64,000 nucleotides of DNA, taken from NCBI GenBank assembly GCA_034428435.1, contig DAOUHY010000288.1:62001-126000 (forward strand), given 5' to 3'. The position numbers and the translations under genes were made by a program. This DNA comes from Bin5 sp034428435 (lineage in GTDB: Bacteria > Chloroflexota > Anaerolineae > Caldilineales > Caldilineaceae). Positions 9,150 to 17,483 of this stretch are shown here, one piece after another; position 1 is the first letter of the stretch; every line of letters starts with the position of its first letter. A model generated the notes under the pieces. The model ran no database searches, had not been told where the DNA came from, and worked only from the letters and a program-made list of their open reading frames with translations.

Positions 9150-9689
9150 ATGGTACGTCGTAAGTTCTACCTGTTCGCAATTGTTTCCTTCCTTTTGGCA
9201 ATCGTCGTGGTCAGCGCTTGTGCGCCCAATCCGCGCTTGCAGTTAATTTCGCCCAATATGGTCGTACTGGCGGAGGGAGAGACGTTTGTGCCGCCGACAC
9301 CGACCCCTCGGCCGCGTATCGCCGGTCTCAGCGACGACCAGATCCTGGCCGGTTTGCCGCAGGCGGTCGTCGCGCTTATCCCTGGCGATGCTGCCAGAGG
9401 CCTCGACCTGACTGTGCCCCACAACTGTATTGGTTGCCACGTAACCGACAACAGCCTTGTTGACGTGGCGCCGACATGGTTTGAGATTGCAGATACCGCG
9501 GTTGGTCGCGCAGAACAGCTGGCGCTTGCCGGGCCGGCACTCTATCTTTACAACAGCATTACAAATCCGAATGAACACATCGTCGACGGCTATACTTCTG
9601 ACGTAATGCCATTGACTTACTCTGAGGATCTGAGCAATCAGGACATGGCGGATCTTCTGACCTATCTGCTCACTCAGCGGGCCGAATAG
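9150..9689 (+). CDS. Lipoprotein mono-heme cytochrome c
   Basis: A 179-residue exported class I cytochrome c. The N-terminus is a lipoprotein signal peptide (hydrophobic FAIVSFLLAIVVV followed by the lipobox SAC, Cys at residue 24), then a Thr/Pro linker (PPTPTPRPR). A single heme-binding CIGCH lies near residue 93, and a distal Met ligand is likely in DVMPLTYSEDLS. It ends in a typical C-terminal cytochrome helix (NQDMADLLTYLLTQ). It is probably anchored outside the membrane as an electron carrier. It is a single-gene unit with its own -10 box and terminator, so no oxidase partner is indicated. Confidence 0.88.
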   Translation: MVRRKFYLFAIVSFLLAIVVVSACAPNPRLQLISPNMVVLAEGETFVPPTPTPRPRIAGLSDDQILAGLPQAVVALIPGDAARGLDLTVPHNCIGCHVTDNSLVDVAPTWFEIADTAVGRAEQLALAGPALYLYNSITNPNEHIVDGYTSDVMPLTYSEDLSNQDMADLLTYLLTQRAE

Positions 9690-9721
9690 GCTTAGATCGT
9701 CTGCAAACTATCTCAATCACG

Positions 9722-9753
9722 GGAGCCTGGCCCCAATGTGGCTGGGCTCCTTT
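9722..9753 (+). terminator. Terminator hairpin after the cytochrome gene
   Basis: An 11-bp stem (GGAGCCTGGCC with GGCTGGGCTCC, including two G-T pairs) closes a 7-base loop and is followed by TTT, 33 bases after the stop codon. It is a plausible Rho-independent terminator with a short U-tract. Confidence 0.6.
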
Positions 9754-10051
9754 CGCGTCCGTGACTAGCGTACGTTGACGTTTCAACCAGCCATCCCCCC
9801 CGTAGGGGCACCCCTTGTGGGTGCCCTTGTCATTGCCTCCCTTGTGTGCCCTTCGTGTCCCTCTGTGGCCCTCCCCGGAATAAAGAAAGGCGTACTTCGC
9901 GCCCCTTCGCGTGACTTCGCGGATCGAAACGTTGTGTCTACAACAAGATTCAAGCCAAAACCATCCCGAACAAGCATGCAGACCTTCTGTCCCTGTTGAA
10001 TTTCGTACGGCTTTCCCAAAATGTCAGCGGAGCCTAGCGCTCAAGAGTCTC
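9754..10051. other. Non-coding stretch with a GGGCACCC hairpin
   Basis: No supportable gene. At 9806-9826, GGGCACCC and GGGTGCCC form a perfect 8-bp stem with a 5-base loop, flanked by C-rich and T-rich runs. Short phrases rich in CCTTCGCG and CTTCGCG follow at 9900-9930. It has the look of a dispersed intergenic repeat, but there is no second copy in this window to confirm it. Confidence 0.4.
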
Positions 10052-11014
10052 CTATTCAACCGACGGGGCCAGAAGAGCCCGCAGGGTCCGGATGTCTTCC
10101 GGCGAAGTGCGGCAACAACCGCCGATGAGACGCGCGCCGGCGGCCAGCCATGATGCCGCCTGCTCTGCAAACTGGTCCCCTTCGCTGCCTGGCGTCCATG
10201 TTCGTGCAGCAGCGTCCCACAGCTCACCGCTGTTTGGATAGCATACGAGTGGTTTGGCAGTTTTCTCAAGGGCCTTTCGCAGCAGTGGCTCGGCGAAGCC
10301 GGGCGCCGTGCAGTTCAAACCGAAGGCGACAATGGTGGACGTACTTTCGGCCAGTTCAGCACATGTGACGAAACTCTCGCCGCTGGAAATCTCCTCTCCG
10401 TTTCGGCAACTGAAGCTTAGCCAGGCAGGCGTATGCCGGTATTCGTCCAGCAGCTCTGCAAGGACTTCCCCTTCCTGAAAGCAGGGAACAGTTTCGCATG
10501 CCAGCAGGTCCGGTTCAGCTGCCAGCAGTGCTTCCAGGCGCGGACGGTGCCACTCTCTCAACTCGTGGCTGGCGATTTTGAAATCGCCGCGATACTCGGA
10601 TCCGTCGGCCAGATAGGCTCCATAGCTGCCGACGGAGGCGGCGACCAGAGGGCGCTTTCGGCTTGGATCCTCGACGGAGTCGTGCAGTTCCTCCCAAAAG
10701 CAACCACGCGCCTGCTGCGCGATACGCACGCTGCTCTGCAGCAAAGCAGCGCTCTCGTCACGGCTCAGCCCGCGGCGCGCCAATCCCTCGAAGCTGGCCT
10801 GATAGCTTGCACCGATGGCGACGTCCGCGCCGGCATCGTAGTAGTCAAGATGGAGCTGAAGAATCGAATCTGGATCTTCGATTAGAAGCCGAGCAGACCA
10901 CAGCTCGTCTCTCAGATCGGCGCCTCTCCGTTCCAATTCAGTCGCAAGGGCGCCATCGAGGATGACAACGCCCTGGTCGGCCAGGAATGGTTCGAGGGGG
11001 TCGCCTGAGTTCAT
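10052..11014 (-). CDS. mmuM: Homocysteine S-methyltransferase family protein
   Basis: A 320-residue (beta/alpha)8 zinc methyltransferase that would move a methyl group from S-methylmethionine or a similar donor to homocysteine to give methionine. The zinc-binding cysteines are visible as GLNCTAPG and the paired GGCCRTSPEDIR near the C-terminus. The N-terminus has the typical LDGALATELERRG, and ASYQASFEGL and CETVPCF are also recognisable. Length fits MmuM rather than the larger MetH. Its start overlaps the stop of the upstream M29 aminopeptidase gene (ATGA), so both are co-translated. Confidence 0.9.
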   Translation of the reverse strand: MNSGDPLEPFLADQGVVILDGALATELERRGADLRDELWSARLLIEDPDSILQLHLDYYDAGADVAIGASYQASFEGLARRGLSRDESAALLQSSVRIAQQARGCFWEELHDSVEDPSRKRPLVAASVGSYGAYLADGSEYRGDFKIASHELREWHRPRLEALLAAEPDLLACETVPCFQEGEVLAELLDEYRHTPAWLSFSCRNGEEISSGESFVTCAELAESTSTIVAFGLNCTAPGFAEPLLRKALEKTAKPLVCYPNSGELWDAAARTWTPGSEGDQFAEQAASWLAAGARLIGGCCRTSPEDIRTLRALLAPSVE

Positions 11015-12309
11015 CCCAGAACGGCGGGCGTGTAGCGGCCCTCTCGCATGATTGCCAGTTCGGTGCCGTCACTCAAGTGGCCCGTAACATCGAGCGTCGC
11101 CGTGCCGATCATCACGTCCAGGTGGAGTTCGGAATTGTTTACCCCGGCCTCCACAAGTTCATCCTCCGATAGGTCGCCGCCGCCCTCGAGCCCGATGGGA
11201 TATGCCTTTCCAAAGGCGACGTGGCAGGCGGCGTTCTCGTCGAAAAGGGTATTGTAATAGGTGAGTCCGCTGCGGAAGATGGGCGAAGATACGTCTACAA
11301 GGGCGACCTCGCCCAGATGGCGGGTCCCATCGACCGCGAAGAACTGTTCGTAGGTCTCCTGGTCTTCCCCCGCCGAAAACTCGACGACCAGGCCGTCTTC
11401 GAATCGGAACCAGGCATCGGCCACCTCGCGGCGGAAGGGGAAACTGGGCCTGGACGTACGCGTCCAGCCATTTACCCGCAGCCGGTGCGGGGTGGTGAAA
11501 AGTTCCTCAGTTGGTATATTGGGGAGAAACACAGGCACGGCGGAGGCCCCGTTTTCCTCATCCGCGTCCGTGCCCAGTCCACTGTTTCCGCCGGCCCAAT
11601 GCGGTCGGTCGGTCAGTCCGATGGTCAGGTCGGTTGAGGGCTTGCCGTCAGGCCCGGGCTCGGGGTCGAAAAAGTGAAGCGCGCGCACCTGCTTGGCCTG
11701 CAGCGTCTCCCGGGCCGCAGCCAGATTGTCCAGATGAGACTGCCACGCCGCAAGCGGATCGTCGGCGTCCAGGCGAATGATGCGCCGGATCTCCTCCCAG
11801 AATCGGGGCAGCGCCTCTTCCTCCGGTAGCTCCGGAAAGACCTTCTGTGCCCATGCCGGTGTCGGCAATGCTGCCACGTTCCACTGCTGTTTCATCTCCA
11901 TCATCGAAGCGCGCCAGGGCATCGTGGCCCGATACTCGGCCGTCTGCAGCATTCTCAGCTTATTGGGGTCGAGTTGCGCGGGCAGCCCGGGATCTTCTTC
12001 GCCAACCAGGCTGATGGCGGCCCACCTCTCCTCCTTGCGTTCAAGGGCGATGGCTTCCACATAGGCAGGGAGATGCTCAAGCTCTTCGGCGCTGTTCCTG
12101 TGGACACGAATGCTCTGCAGCCGCATGTCGCTGTACTCAATCGCCACGTACTTCGCACCCGCATCATAGGCGGCCGCAGCCAGCACAAGGGCAAACTCTC
12201 GGTGAACTGGCTCTGTGCGGATGTCAAGGGATTGGCCGGGCTGCAAGTTTACGCCAAGCCGGATGAGAAGTTGAGCGTACTCTTTGAGGTCCCTGTCAGA
12301 ATAAGGCAT
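11011..12309 (-). CDS. M29 family aminopeptidase
   Basis: A 432-residue metallo-aminopeptidase of the thermophilic AmpS/AmpT family, which removes N-terminal residues using a two-metal site. Recognisable family features are YAQLLIRLGVNLQPGQ at the N-terminus, the E-x3-F segment (ELFTTPHRLRVNGWT), FSAGEDQETYEQFF, the GTRHLGEVALVD motif that supplies metal ligands, and HVAFGKAYP. The frame is open upstream to 12375, but those 22 extra residues run into the terminal repeat of a mobile-like element. The ATG at 12309 matches the family's normal start, although no Shine-Dalgarno sequence is clear. The downstream methyltransferase gene is coupled by ATGA. Confidence 0.9.
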   Translation of the reverse strand: MPYSDRDLKEYAQLLIRLGVNLQPGQSLDIRTEPVHREFALVLAAAAYDAGAKYVAIEYSDMRLQSIRVHRNSAEELEHLPAYVEAIALERKEERWAAISLVGEEDPGLPAQLDPNKLRMLQTAEYRATMPWRASMMEMKQQWNVAALPTPAWAQKVFPELPEEEALPRFWEEIRRIIRLDADDPLAAWQSHLDNLAAARETLQAKQVRALHFFDPEPGPDGKPSTDLTIGLTDRPHWAGGNSGLGTDADEENGASAVPVFLPNIPTEELFTTPHRLRVNGWTRTSRPSFPFRREVADAWFRFEDGLVVEFSAGEDQETYEQFFAVDGTRHLGEVALVDVSSPIFRSGLTYYNTLFDENAACHVAFGKAYPIGLEGGGDLSEDELVEAGVNNSELHLDVMIGTATLDVTGHLSDGTELAIMREGRYTPAVLG

Positions 12310-12368
12310 CGGAAGTCTCAATCCTGTGAATGTCAAAGGTGCCCTGTTAGAAAACAAAATTGGTGGCC

Positions 12369-12822
12369 GGTGCATCCCAAAATATAGGTGAACACTCCCA
12401 TGCCTCAGGAATCAAAAAAACCGTCTCCGGTCCCCAATCAACCCTAAGGCAAGAAAAGCGCCCCCTCTGACCACTAACTACTGACTACTGACCGCTGCAG
12501 TTTGGGCGGTCGGGCCTATTCGGCCCTCCCTTGTGCGGGGGCTCCGCCCCCGCAACGCCCCCTCTCCTACAACATCCTTCGTCGACCGGGTGTAGAAATT
12601 GGTGACAGGTGCCATGTCGAAGGAGTCTAGCCACCACGTCCCGTCAGTCCCATCATATCCCCGTGGACCAGCCATGTGCCTGCCCTCGCGCCCCCGAATG
12701 ACGAACTCCAACAAAAGGCCAGGAACACGCACTGCGTCTCACCAATATACGGCAAACCATTTCAGCCGCCGCTGGCGCCGATTCCCCGCCAGACTGTTCC
12801 CATCCCAAATCAGGGATGCACC
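12369..12822 (+). mobile_element. TIR element copy A (MITE-like, full length)
   Basis: A 454-base non-coding element bounded by GGTGCATCCC at 12369 and its reverse complement GGGATGCACC ending at 12822. It holds heptad-like ACTGACC/ACTGACT phrases, then a 72-base core (12504-12575) identical to copies B and C. The core contains two hairpins: GGGCC/GGCCC, and GCGGGGGC-TCC-GCCCCCGC. Possible degenerate 9-base target duplications flank it (12360-12368 and 12824-12832, 7 of 9 matching, both differences T/C). It encodes no transposase and fills the gap between the aminopeptidase start and the tRNA promoter. Confidence 0.8.
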
Positions 12823-12838
12823 CTCGGCGGCCCTGAAC

Positions 12839-12867
12839 TTGACAACCCTTTGCCCGATATCTAAAAT
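12839..12867 (+). promoter_or_regulatory. Sigma-70 promoter of tRNA-Lys
   Basis: A perfect TTGACA (12839-12844) is followed after 17 bases by TAAAAT (12862-12867). The mature tRNA begins 15 bases beyond the -10 box, as expected for a stable RNA promoter. The -35 box lies only 16 bases from the right end of element A. Confidence 0.8.
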
Positions 12868-12881
12868 ATCCCTTGGCTGAC

Positions 12882-12954
12882 GGCCCACTAGCTCAACTGG
12901 CAGAGCAGCGGACTCTTAATCCGCGGGTTCGGGGTTCGAATCCCTGGTGGGTCA
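12882..12954 (+). tRNA. tRNA-Lys (anticodon CTT)
   Basis: A complete 73-base cloverleaf. The acceptor stem is GGCCCAC with GTGGGTC, the D arm GCTC/GAGC, the anticodon stem GCGGA/TCCGC with loop CTCTTAA, a 5-base variable loop, and the T arm CGGGG/CCCTG with TTCGAAT. The discriminator base is A and CCA is not encoded. Anticodon CTT reads AAG. It has its own promoter just upstream and a strong terminator just downstream, so it is a single-gene unit. Confidence 0.97.
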
Positions 12955-12961
12955 CTGCAAA

Positions 12962-12994
12962 GCGGGAGGACTCATGTGAGTCTCCTGCTTTTTT
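12962..12994 (+). terminator. Rho-independent terminator of tRNA-Lys
   Basis: GCGGGAGGACTCA pairs with TGAGTCTCCTGC across a two-base gap with one bulge, and is followed directly by a run of six T. It lies seven bases after the tRNA 3' end. Confidence 0.85.
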
Positions 12995-13084
12995 GTTGTG
13001 CTGCCTCGTCCTCTTGGGGTCAATGTGGTCACTGTCTGATTTGATCATCCTGCAAGGAACCACGTGCCGCGCATAAACCAGAAA

Positions 13085-13114
13085 CCCGCTGCCCTGAGAA
13101 ATTCTGGCAGCGGG
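13085..13114 (-). terminator. Hairpin downstream of rpmG
   Basis: CCCGCTGCC and GGCAGCGGG form a perfect 9-bp stem with a 12-base loop. On the minus strand it is followed by TTTC and lies 86 bases beyond the rpmG stop, so it may end that transcript. The plus-strand tRNA already has its own terminator. Confidence 0.5.
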
Positions 13115-13199
13115 CTTCAATTTGCATGTTGCAGGGATACTATCCATCGATACACGGCGCAAGTTGCAACGCGGTCAGAGCGTCGAGTCGCCCCAATTC

Positions 13200-13361
13200 T
13201 TACCTTGTTTCCCGGTAGACGACGTGCTTTCGCAGCACCGGGTCATACTTCTTCAGTTCCAGTCTCTTGTCGTTGTTGCGCCGGTTCTTGGACGTCAAAT
13301 AGAGATGATGGCTCTCTGTGCTTCGCATCTTCACCAGCTGACGGGGTCCTCTCTTGGCCAT
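13200..13361 (-). CDS. rpmG: 50S ribosomal protein L33
   Basis: A 53-residue ribosomal large-subunit protein, beginning MAKRGPRQLVKMRSTES and ending LRKHVVYRETR, which is the canonical L33 C-terminus (KYDPVLRKHV). It has no CxxC zinc pairs, so it is the cysteine-free form of L33, which needs no zinc. The start was chosen because GGAGG stands six bases ahead and the frame before it does not resemble L33. In many bacteria rpmG is followed by secE and nusG; here it stands alone next to tRNA-Lys. Confidence 0.97.
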   Translation of the reverse strand: MAKRGPRQLVKMRSTESHHLYLTSKNRRNNDKRLELKKYDPVLRKHVVYRETR

Positions 13362-13611
13362 TTTCGCCTCCGGTTCAAATCCTGGAGCAACGGTGTGCCG
13401 TACATTCTGGACCAACCAAACACCCGCGCCACAGTTTGCAGCCCCAAACAGCACCCGGTTGGATCACTGTTCGCGACAGATGGGAAAAGAGCAGAAAGCT
13501 GCCCTCTTTCGGACTCAACAATCGTCGCTGCAGATTATAGACGTTCCAGGTTCGGAAAGCAAATTTTCGCTGCCCCAGGCGGCTCTGCCGAAGCAACTTA
13601 CTGTACTGGCG

Positions 13612-13639
13612 TTGCCCCCTGACGGTTTTCCGCTACAAT
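13612..13639 (+). promoter_or_regulatory. Putative promoter for the dehydrogenase pair
   Basis: TTGCCC (13612-13617) and TACAAT (13634-13639) are separated by 16 bases, about 110 bases ahead of the oxidoreductase start. The -10 box is good and the -35 is moderate. Confidence 0.45.
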
Positions 13640-13751
13640 GAAAAGCATTTGAGAGGGCAGGCAAATTTGGACACGTCGAACCCGCCCAATTGGACTCGCG
13701 AAGGGGCCGAGGCCCGATACATTCCAAGGGAAAGGACAAAGTGGAGCTAAG

Positions 13752-14906
13752 ATGAAAGAACCTGTACGCGTTTCCTTGATGGGCCTGGGTCAGCGGGGGC
13801 TGCAACACTTGCGATCGCTATGGACACTTCAGCAACAGGGCGCCGTCCGCCTCGTGACGTTGGCCGACGCATTTGAAGCCAATCTGGAAACCGAGAAGAT
13901 CCGCAACTATGTAGAAGGGTTCGAGTCTGACGGCGTTCTGCATACGACCGACTTTGAGGCGCTGTTGGAACAGGCAGCCGATGCGCTCTACGTTTGCATT
14001 CCGCCCAATGTTCACTCTGGGGAGGTCGTGCGCGCGGCTGAGGCAGGGCTGCATCTGTTCGTCGAGAAGCCGATGAGCCTCTACTTGGACGAAGCGCTGG
14101 AGATGGAGGCGGCAATCAGTGGGGCCGGCGTGCTCAGTACGGCCGGATTCCAGCAGCGCTTCGACGGCCGGCACGAGGCAATCCACCGCCATCTGCGTGA
14201 GGGCAGACAACCGCTGATGGCCTGCTACACCTATCATGGTCCGCTTGAAGGGCACAACGTCAAGCACCACCAGACCGAACTGCACGGGGGACCGGCCAAT
14301 AGGGTATGGACTGCCAACCGGGCCTGGAGCGGCATGACGGTTGTCGAGGGTGGCATCCACCTCCTTGACCTCTGGCGCTATTGGTTCGGCGATGTCGAGT
14401 GGGTGCAAGCCCATTACCAGCACAGGCCGCAGGCTGATGTCCACGACGGAGCCGACAATCCCTACACCTATAGCGCGCTTTTCGGTTTTGCCGGGGGGGC
14501 CGTGGGAACGATGACGCTTTCGCGCTTGCGCAAGGTCTATACCGACCATAGCGACCACCAGGTTCTGTGGACGGAAGGAAGGGCGGAGATTTGCTGGGAA
14601 GGCGTTACAGCGTACGAGTACGAAGGCCCCTACCCGCCGGCGCAACCGCCGCACCGGGACATAGTCACGAAGGTGCTCTTCGAAGGGCGGGGCGGCGACG
14701 ACACATTTGCTATAAGTCGAGTCTTCGCACAAGCCATCGCCGAGGGGCGGCCTGAGCTGCTCCGCTCGCCTTTCAGCGACGCCATGAACAGCTTGGCTGC
14801 CGTTATCGGGGCCAACGTATCCGATGATCTGGGCGGTGAGCGGGTTTACCTTGATCAGCTGCTGCGGGCGGAAAAGTTTGCCCCCTACAGGCGAAAGCCA
14901 TCTTAG
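13752..14906 (+). CDS. Gfo/Idh/MocA family oxidoreductase
   Basis: A 384-residue NAD(P)-dependent dehydrogenase. The N-terminal Rossmann domain begins VRVSLMGLGQRGLQHLRS. It continues with the family's LYVCIPPNVHSGEVVRAAEAGLHL-type segment and EKPMSLYLDEALEM, in which the Lys of EKP is the usual catalytic residue. The C-terminal half is the alpha/beta substrate domain (GGIHLLDLWRYWFG). Family members act on sugars, inositols or their acids; the substrate here is not readable. It is followed 20 bases later by a 2-hydroxyacid dehydrogenase, suggesting a small catabolic operon. Confidence 0.9.
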   Translation: MKEPVRVSLMGLGQRGLQHLRSLWTLQQQGAVRLVTLADAFEANLETEKIRNYVEGFESDGVLHTTDFEALLEQAADALYVCIPPNVHSGEVVRAAEAGLHLFVEKPMSLYLDEALEMEAAISGAGVLSTAGFQQRFDGRHEAIHRHLREGRQPLMACYTYHGPLEGHNVKHHQTELHGGPANRVWTANRAWSGMTVVEGGIHLLDLWRYWFGDVEWVQAHYQHRPQADVHDGADNPYTYSALFGFAGGAVGTMTLSRLRKVYTDHSDHQVLWTEGRAEICWEGVTAYEYEGPYPPAQPPHRDIVTKVLFEGRGGDDTFAISRVFAQAIAEGRPELLRSPFSDAMNSLAAVIGANVSDDLGGERVYLDQLLRAEKFAPYRRKPS

Positions 14907-14926
14907 CAACGAGAGGACTGAATTCA

Positions 14927-15877
14927 ATGAACTTTCTTATCTATCCACCACTGTCCCCTGAGGAACTTGAGCAGGTGCGGGCGGTATCGCCGGAGCTGGA
15001 GATCGTCAACGCGCTGACCGAAGAGGAAGCGCTCTCCGCGATTCCACAGGCGGTCGGCATGTACGGAAACCTCACGCCCGCCCTGCTGGCGCGGGCCGAG
15101 AGCCTGCGCTGGCTGCAGACCCCGATAGCCGGCCTGGAGCACTACATGTATCCGGAACTTGCCGAGAGCCAGATCGTGGTCAGCAACATGGCCAAAATCT
15201 ACAGCGACATGATTGCCGACCACGCATTCTGCTTCATTCTGATGTTCGCCCGCGGCATCCATCTATACATGCGCCGCCAGATTCAAGGCGAGTGGCGAAA
15301 GGGGACGCCGGTACGCCACTTGGGCGACTGCACATTGGGCGTTATCGGGCTGGGAGGAATCGGGTCGGAGCTGGCCCGCCGCGGTAAGGCGCACGACATG
15401 CGCGTGATCGCCGTCGATGCGAGGCCCGACGCGGCGCCGGGACGCAGCCTGGATCTGGACGCGCTGTGGCCGCAGGAGCGGCTTCACGATCTGCTGGCAG
15501 AGGCCGACTTCGCGGTCAGCTGCGTACCCCAGACGCCGGAGACGGTCGGACTGATCGGCGCCGAAGAGATCGCCCGCATGAAGCCAACCGCATACCTGAT
15601 CAACATCAGTCGCGGGGTCGTCGTCAAGCTGGACGCGCTGGTCGCGGCACTGCAGTCGGGCGGCATAGCCGGGGCGGGGCTGGACGTTTACGAGACGGAG
15701 CCGCTACCTGCTGAGCACCCTCTGTGGAAGATGGAGAACGTCATCCTTACGCCCCATGTCGCTGCCGACAATCCCCACGTGCCTCAGCGCCGCATCGACA
15801 CGCTGAAGGACAATCTGCGCCGCTACCTGGCCGGAGAGACGCCCCGAAACATCGTGGACAAACGCCGTCTCTTCTAG
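14927..15877 (+). CDS. D-2-hydroxyacid dehydrogenase
   Basis: A 316-residue NAD-dependent dehydrogenase that interconverts a D-2-hydroxy acid and its keto acid. The cofactor fold is clear (LGVIGLGGIGSELARRG, then an acidic VDARP end favouring NAD). The catalytic triad is in the expected places: Arg in INISRGVVV, Glu in VYETEPLP and His in LTPHVAADN. The N-terminal catalytic domain is somewhat short and divergent. Its position behind a Gfo/Idh/MocA oxidoreductase suggests a joint role in oxidising a sugar-derived acid. Confidence 0.9.
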   Translation: MNFLIYPPLSPEELEQVRAVSPELEIVNALTEEEALSAIPQAVGMYGNLTPALLARAESLRWLQTPIAGLEHYMYPELAESQIVVSNMAKIYSDMIADHAFCFILMFARGIHLYMRRQIQGEWRKGTPVRHLGDCTLGVIGLGGIGSELARRGKAHDMRVIAVDARPDAAPGRSLDLDALWPQERLHDLLAEADFAVSCVPQTPETVGLIGAEEIARMKPTAYLINISRGVVVKLDALVAALQSGGIAGAGLDVYETEPLPAEHPLWKMENVILTPHVAADNPHVPQRRIDTLKDNLRRYLAGETPRNIVDKRRLF

Positions 15878-15926
15878 TCTTGACTGCCGGATCTCAAACC
15901 CGATGCGGGGACGCCGCGCCGGAACG

Positions 15927-16679
15927 TCAGATGCCAAGATATGCTTCGGCTACCTGCGGGTTGGCCAGAAGGTCGCCGGCGGCGCCGCTCAGCACGATTT
16001 TGCCGGTCTCCAGAACGTAACCTCGGTCGGCAACCTGAAGCGCGGCCTGCGCGTTCTGTTCCACCAGCAGGATTGTCGTGCCTTGGGCGTTGATCTCGCG
16101 AATGATCTGAAATATCTGCTGCACGAGCAGCGGGGCCAGTCCCATTGAAGGCTCGTCGAGAAGCAGGATGCGGGGACTGCTCATGAGGGCACGCCCAATC
16201 GCCAGCATCTGCTGTTCTCCTCCGGAGAGCGTGCCGCCGGGTTGGCTGAGGCGTTCCTTCAGTCGCGGGAACAATTCGAAAACGCGTTCCAGGTCATCGC
16301 GGACGCCTTCGCTGTCGGTGCGCGCAAAGGCGCCCATCGCCAGATTCTCCTGAACCGATAGGCGGGCAAAGATCTTGCGCCCTTCAGGTGACTGGGAAAC
16401 GCCCAGCCTGGCCACCTCATGGGCAGGCATTCTGTCCAGTCGAATACCGTTTTCGCGGCCGGGAAGGGAACTGCTGCCTCCCCCTTGTGGGCTATCCTGA
16501 AAGTAGATTGCGCCGGCGCGGGCCGGCAGAACGCCGCTGATTGTGTTGAGCGTGGTCGTCTTGCCGGCGCCGTTCGACCCAATCAGCGTTACCACTTCAC
16601 CTTCATTCACGCGCAACGAAATGCCCTTCAACGCGTGGATGTGGCCGTAATAGGTGTGGACGGAATCCAGGATCAGCAT
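15927..16679 (-). CDS. livF: Branched-chain amino acid ABC transporter ATP-binding protein LivF
   Basis: A 250-residue ATPase of a high-affinity branched-chain amino acid importer. It has Walker A GSNGAGKTT, the signature LSGGEQQML, Walker B ILLLDEPSMGL and the switch His replaced by the LivF-typical ILLVEQNAQAAL. It ends AYLGI as usual. It is the last gene of the livK-H-M-G-F operon, three bases after livG. Confidence 0.95.
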   Translation of the reverse strand: MLILDSVHTYYGHIHALKGISLRVNEGEVVTLIGSNGAGKTTTLNTISGVLPARAGAIYFQDSPQGGGSSSLPGRENGIRLDRMPAHEVARLGVSQSPEGRKIFARLSVQENLAMGAFARTDSEGVRDDLERVFELFPRLKERLSQPGGTLSGGEQQMLAIGRALMSSPRILLLDEPSMGLAPLLVQQIFQIIREINAQGTTILLVEQNAQAALQVADRGYVLETGKIVLSGAAGDLLANPQVAEAYLGI

Positions 16680-16682
16680 GTT

Positions 16683-17483
16683 TCAACCGCTCGCCGGCCC
16701 AACCGTTTCCTGCACGGCTACCTCGGGCCCAAGGTAGGCCTCAACTACGCGCGCGTCTGCGCGGACCTCTTCCGGCGTTCCTTCGGCGATCTTCTCCCCG
16801 TAATCCAGAACGGCAACACTCTCTGATATGCTCATCACGACCTTCATGTCGTGCTCAATCAGAAATACCGTGATTCCCTTCTCGTCGCGCAGCCTGTGGA
16901 CGAGCTCCATCATGCGGTCGGTCTCGCTCGGATTCATGCCGGCAGCCGGCTCGTCCAGGAGCAGCAGACGCGGTTGACTTCCTAAAGCACGCGCAACCTC
17001 AAGCAGCCTCTGGTCCCCATATGGCAGGTTGGTGGACGCGATCTCCTCGCGGCCGCGCAGGCCGACGAAACTGAGCAGCGCCCTGGCAGTTTCTCGGGCC
17101 GCGCGTTCCTCTTCCTGTTGGCGACGCGTGCGCAAGACCGCGCTCCAGTGGGACGCGTGCAGCCGCAGATGCTGGCCGACCAGGACATTCTCAAGCGCGG
17201 TCATTCTGCCGAAGAGGCGGATGTTCTGGTAGGTACGCGCAACGCCGCGGTCCGTGATCTCGTCCGGCCGCAGACCGATTAGCGAGCTGCCGTCAAACAG
17301 AATCTCGCCCACCTCCGGCCTGTGCAGTCCCGTCAGGCAGTTGAAAAGAGTCGTCTTGCCTGCCCCGTTAGGGCCGATCAGCGACGTGATCGAACGCTCC
17401 GCAATTTCAAGGTCCACATTGTCGACGGCAGTCAGGCCGCCGAATACTTTGGTGACGTGCTGCAGGCTGAGGAGGGTCGTCAT
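16683..17483 (-). CDS. livG: Branched-chain amino acid ABC transporter ATP-binding protein LivG
   Basis: A 266-residue ATPase partner of LivF. Walker A is GPNGAGKTT, the signature is the degenerate LPYGDQRLLEVAR typical of LivG, and Walker B is LLLLDEPAAGMN followed by FLIEHDMKVVM. The long loop between the Q-loop and the signature (RTYQNIRLFGRMTALENVLVG) is also a LivG mark. Its ATG overlaps the livM stop by four bases. Confidence 0.95.
   Translation of the reverse strand: MTTLLSLQHVTKVFGGLTAVDNVDLEIAERSITSLIGPNGAGKTTLFNCLTGLHRPEVGEILFDGSSLIGLRPDEITDRGVARTYQNIRLFGRMTALENVLVGQHLRLHASHWSAVLRTRRQQEEERAARETARALLSFVGLRGREEIASTNLPYGDQRLLEVARALGSQPRLLLLDEPAAGMNPSETDRMMELVHRLRDEKGITVFLIEHDMKVVMSISESVAVLDYGEKIAEGTPEEVRADARVVEAYLGPEVAVQETVGPASG

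Noticed and set aside
9783..10019. Minus-strand open frame of 78 residues over the GGGCACCC hairpin
   Set aside because: There is no ribosome binding site, the sequence is Thr/Gly/Ala-rich and low in complexity, and the region has hairpins and repeat-like phrases.
12478..12732. Minus-strand open frame of 84 residues inside element A
   Set aside because: The same stretch in copies B and C does not keep the frame, and its most conserved part is two hairpins rather than a peptide.
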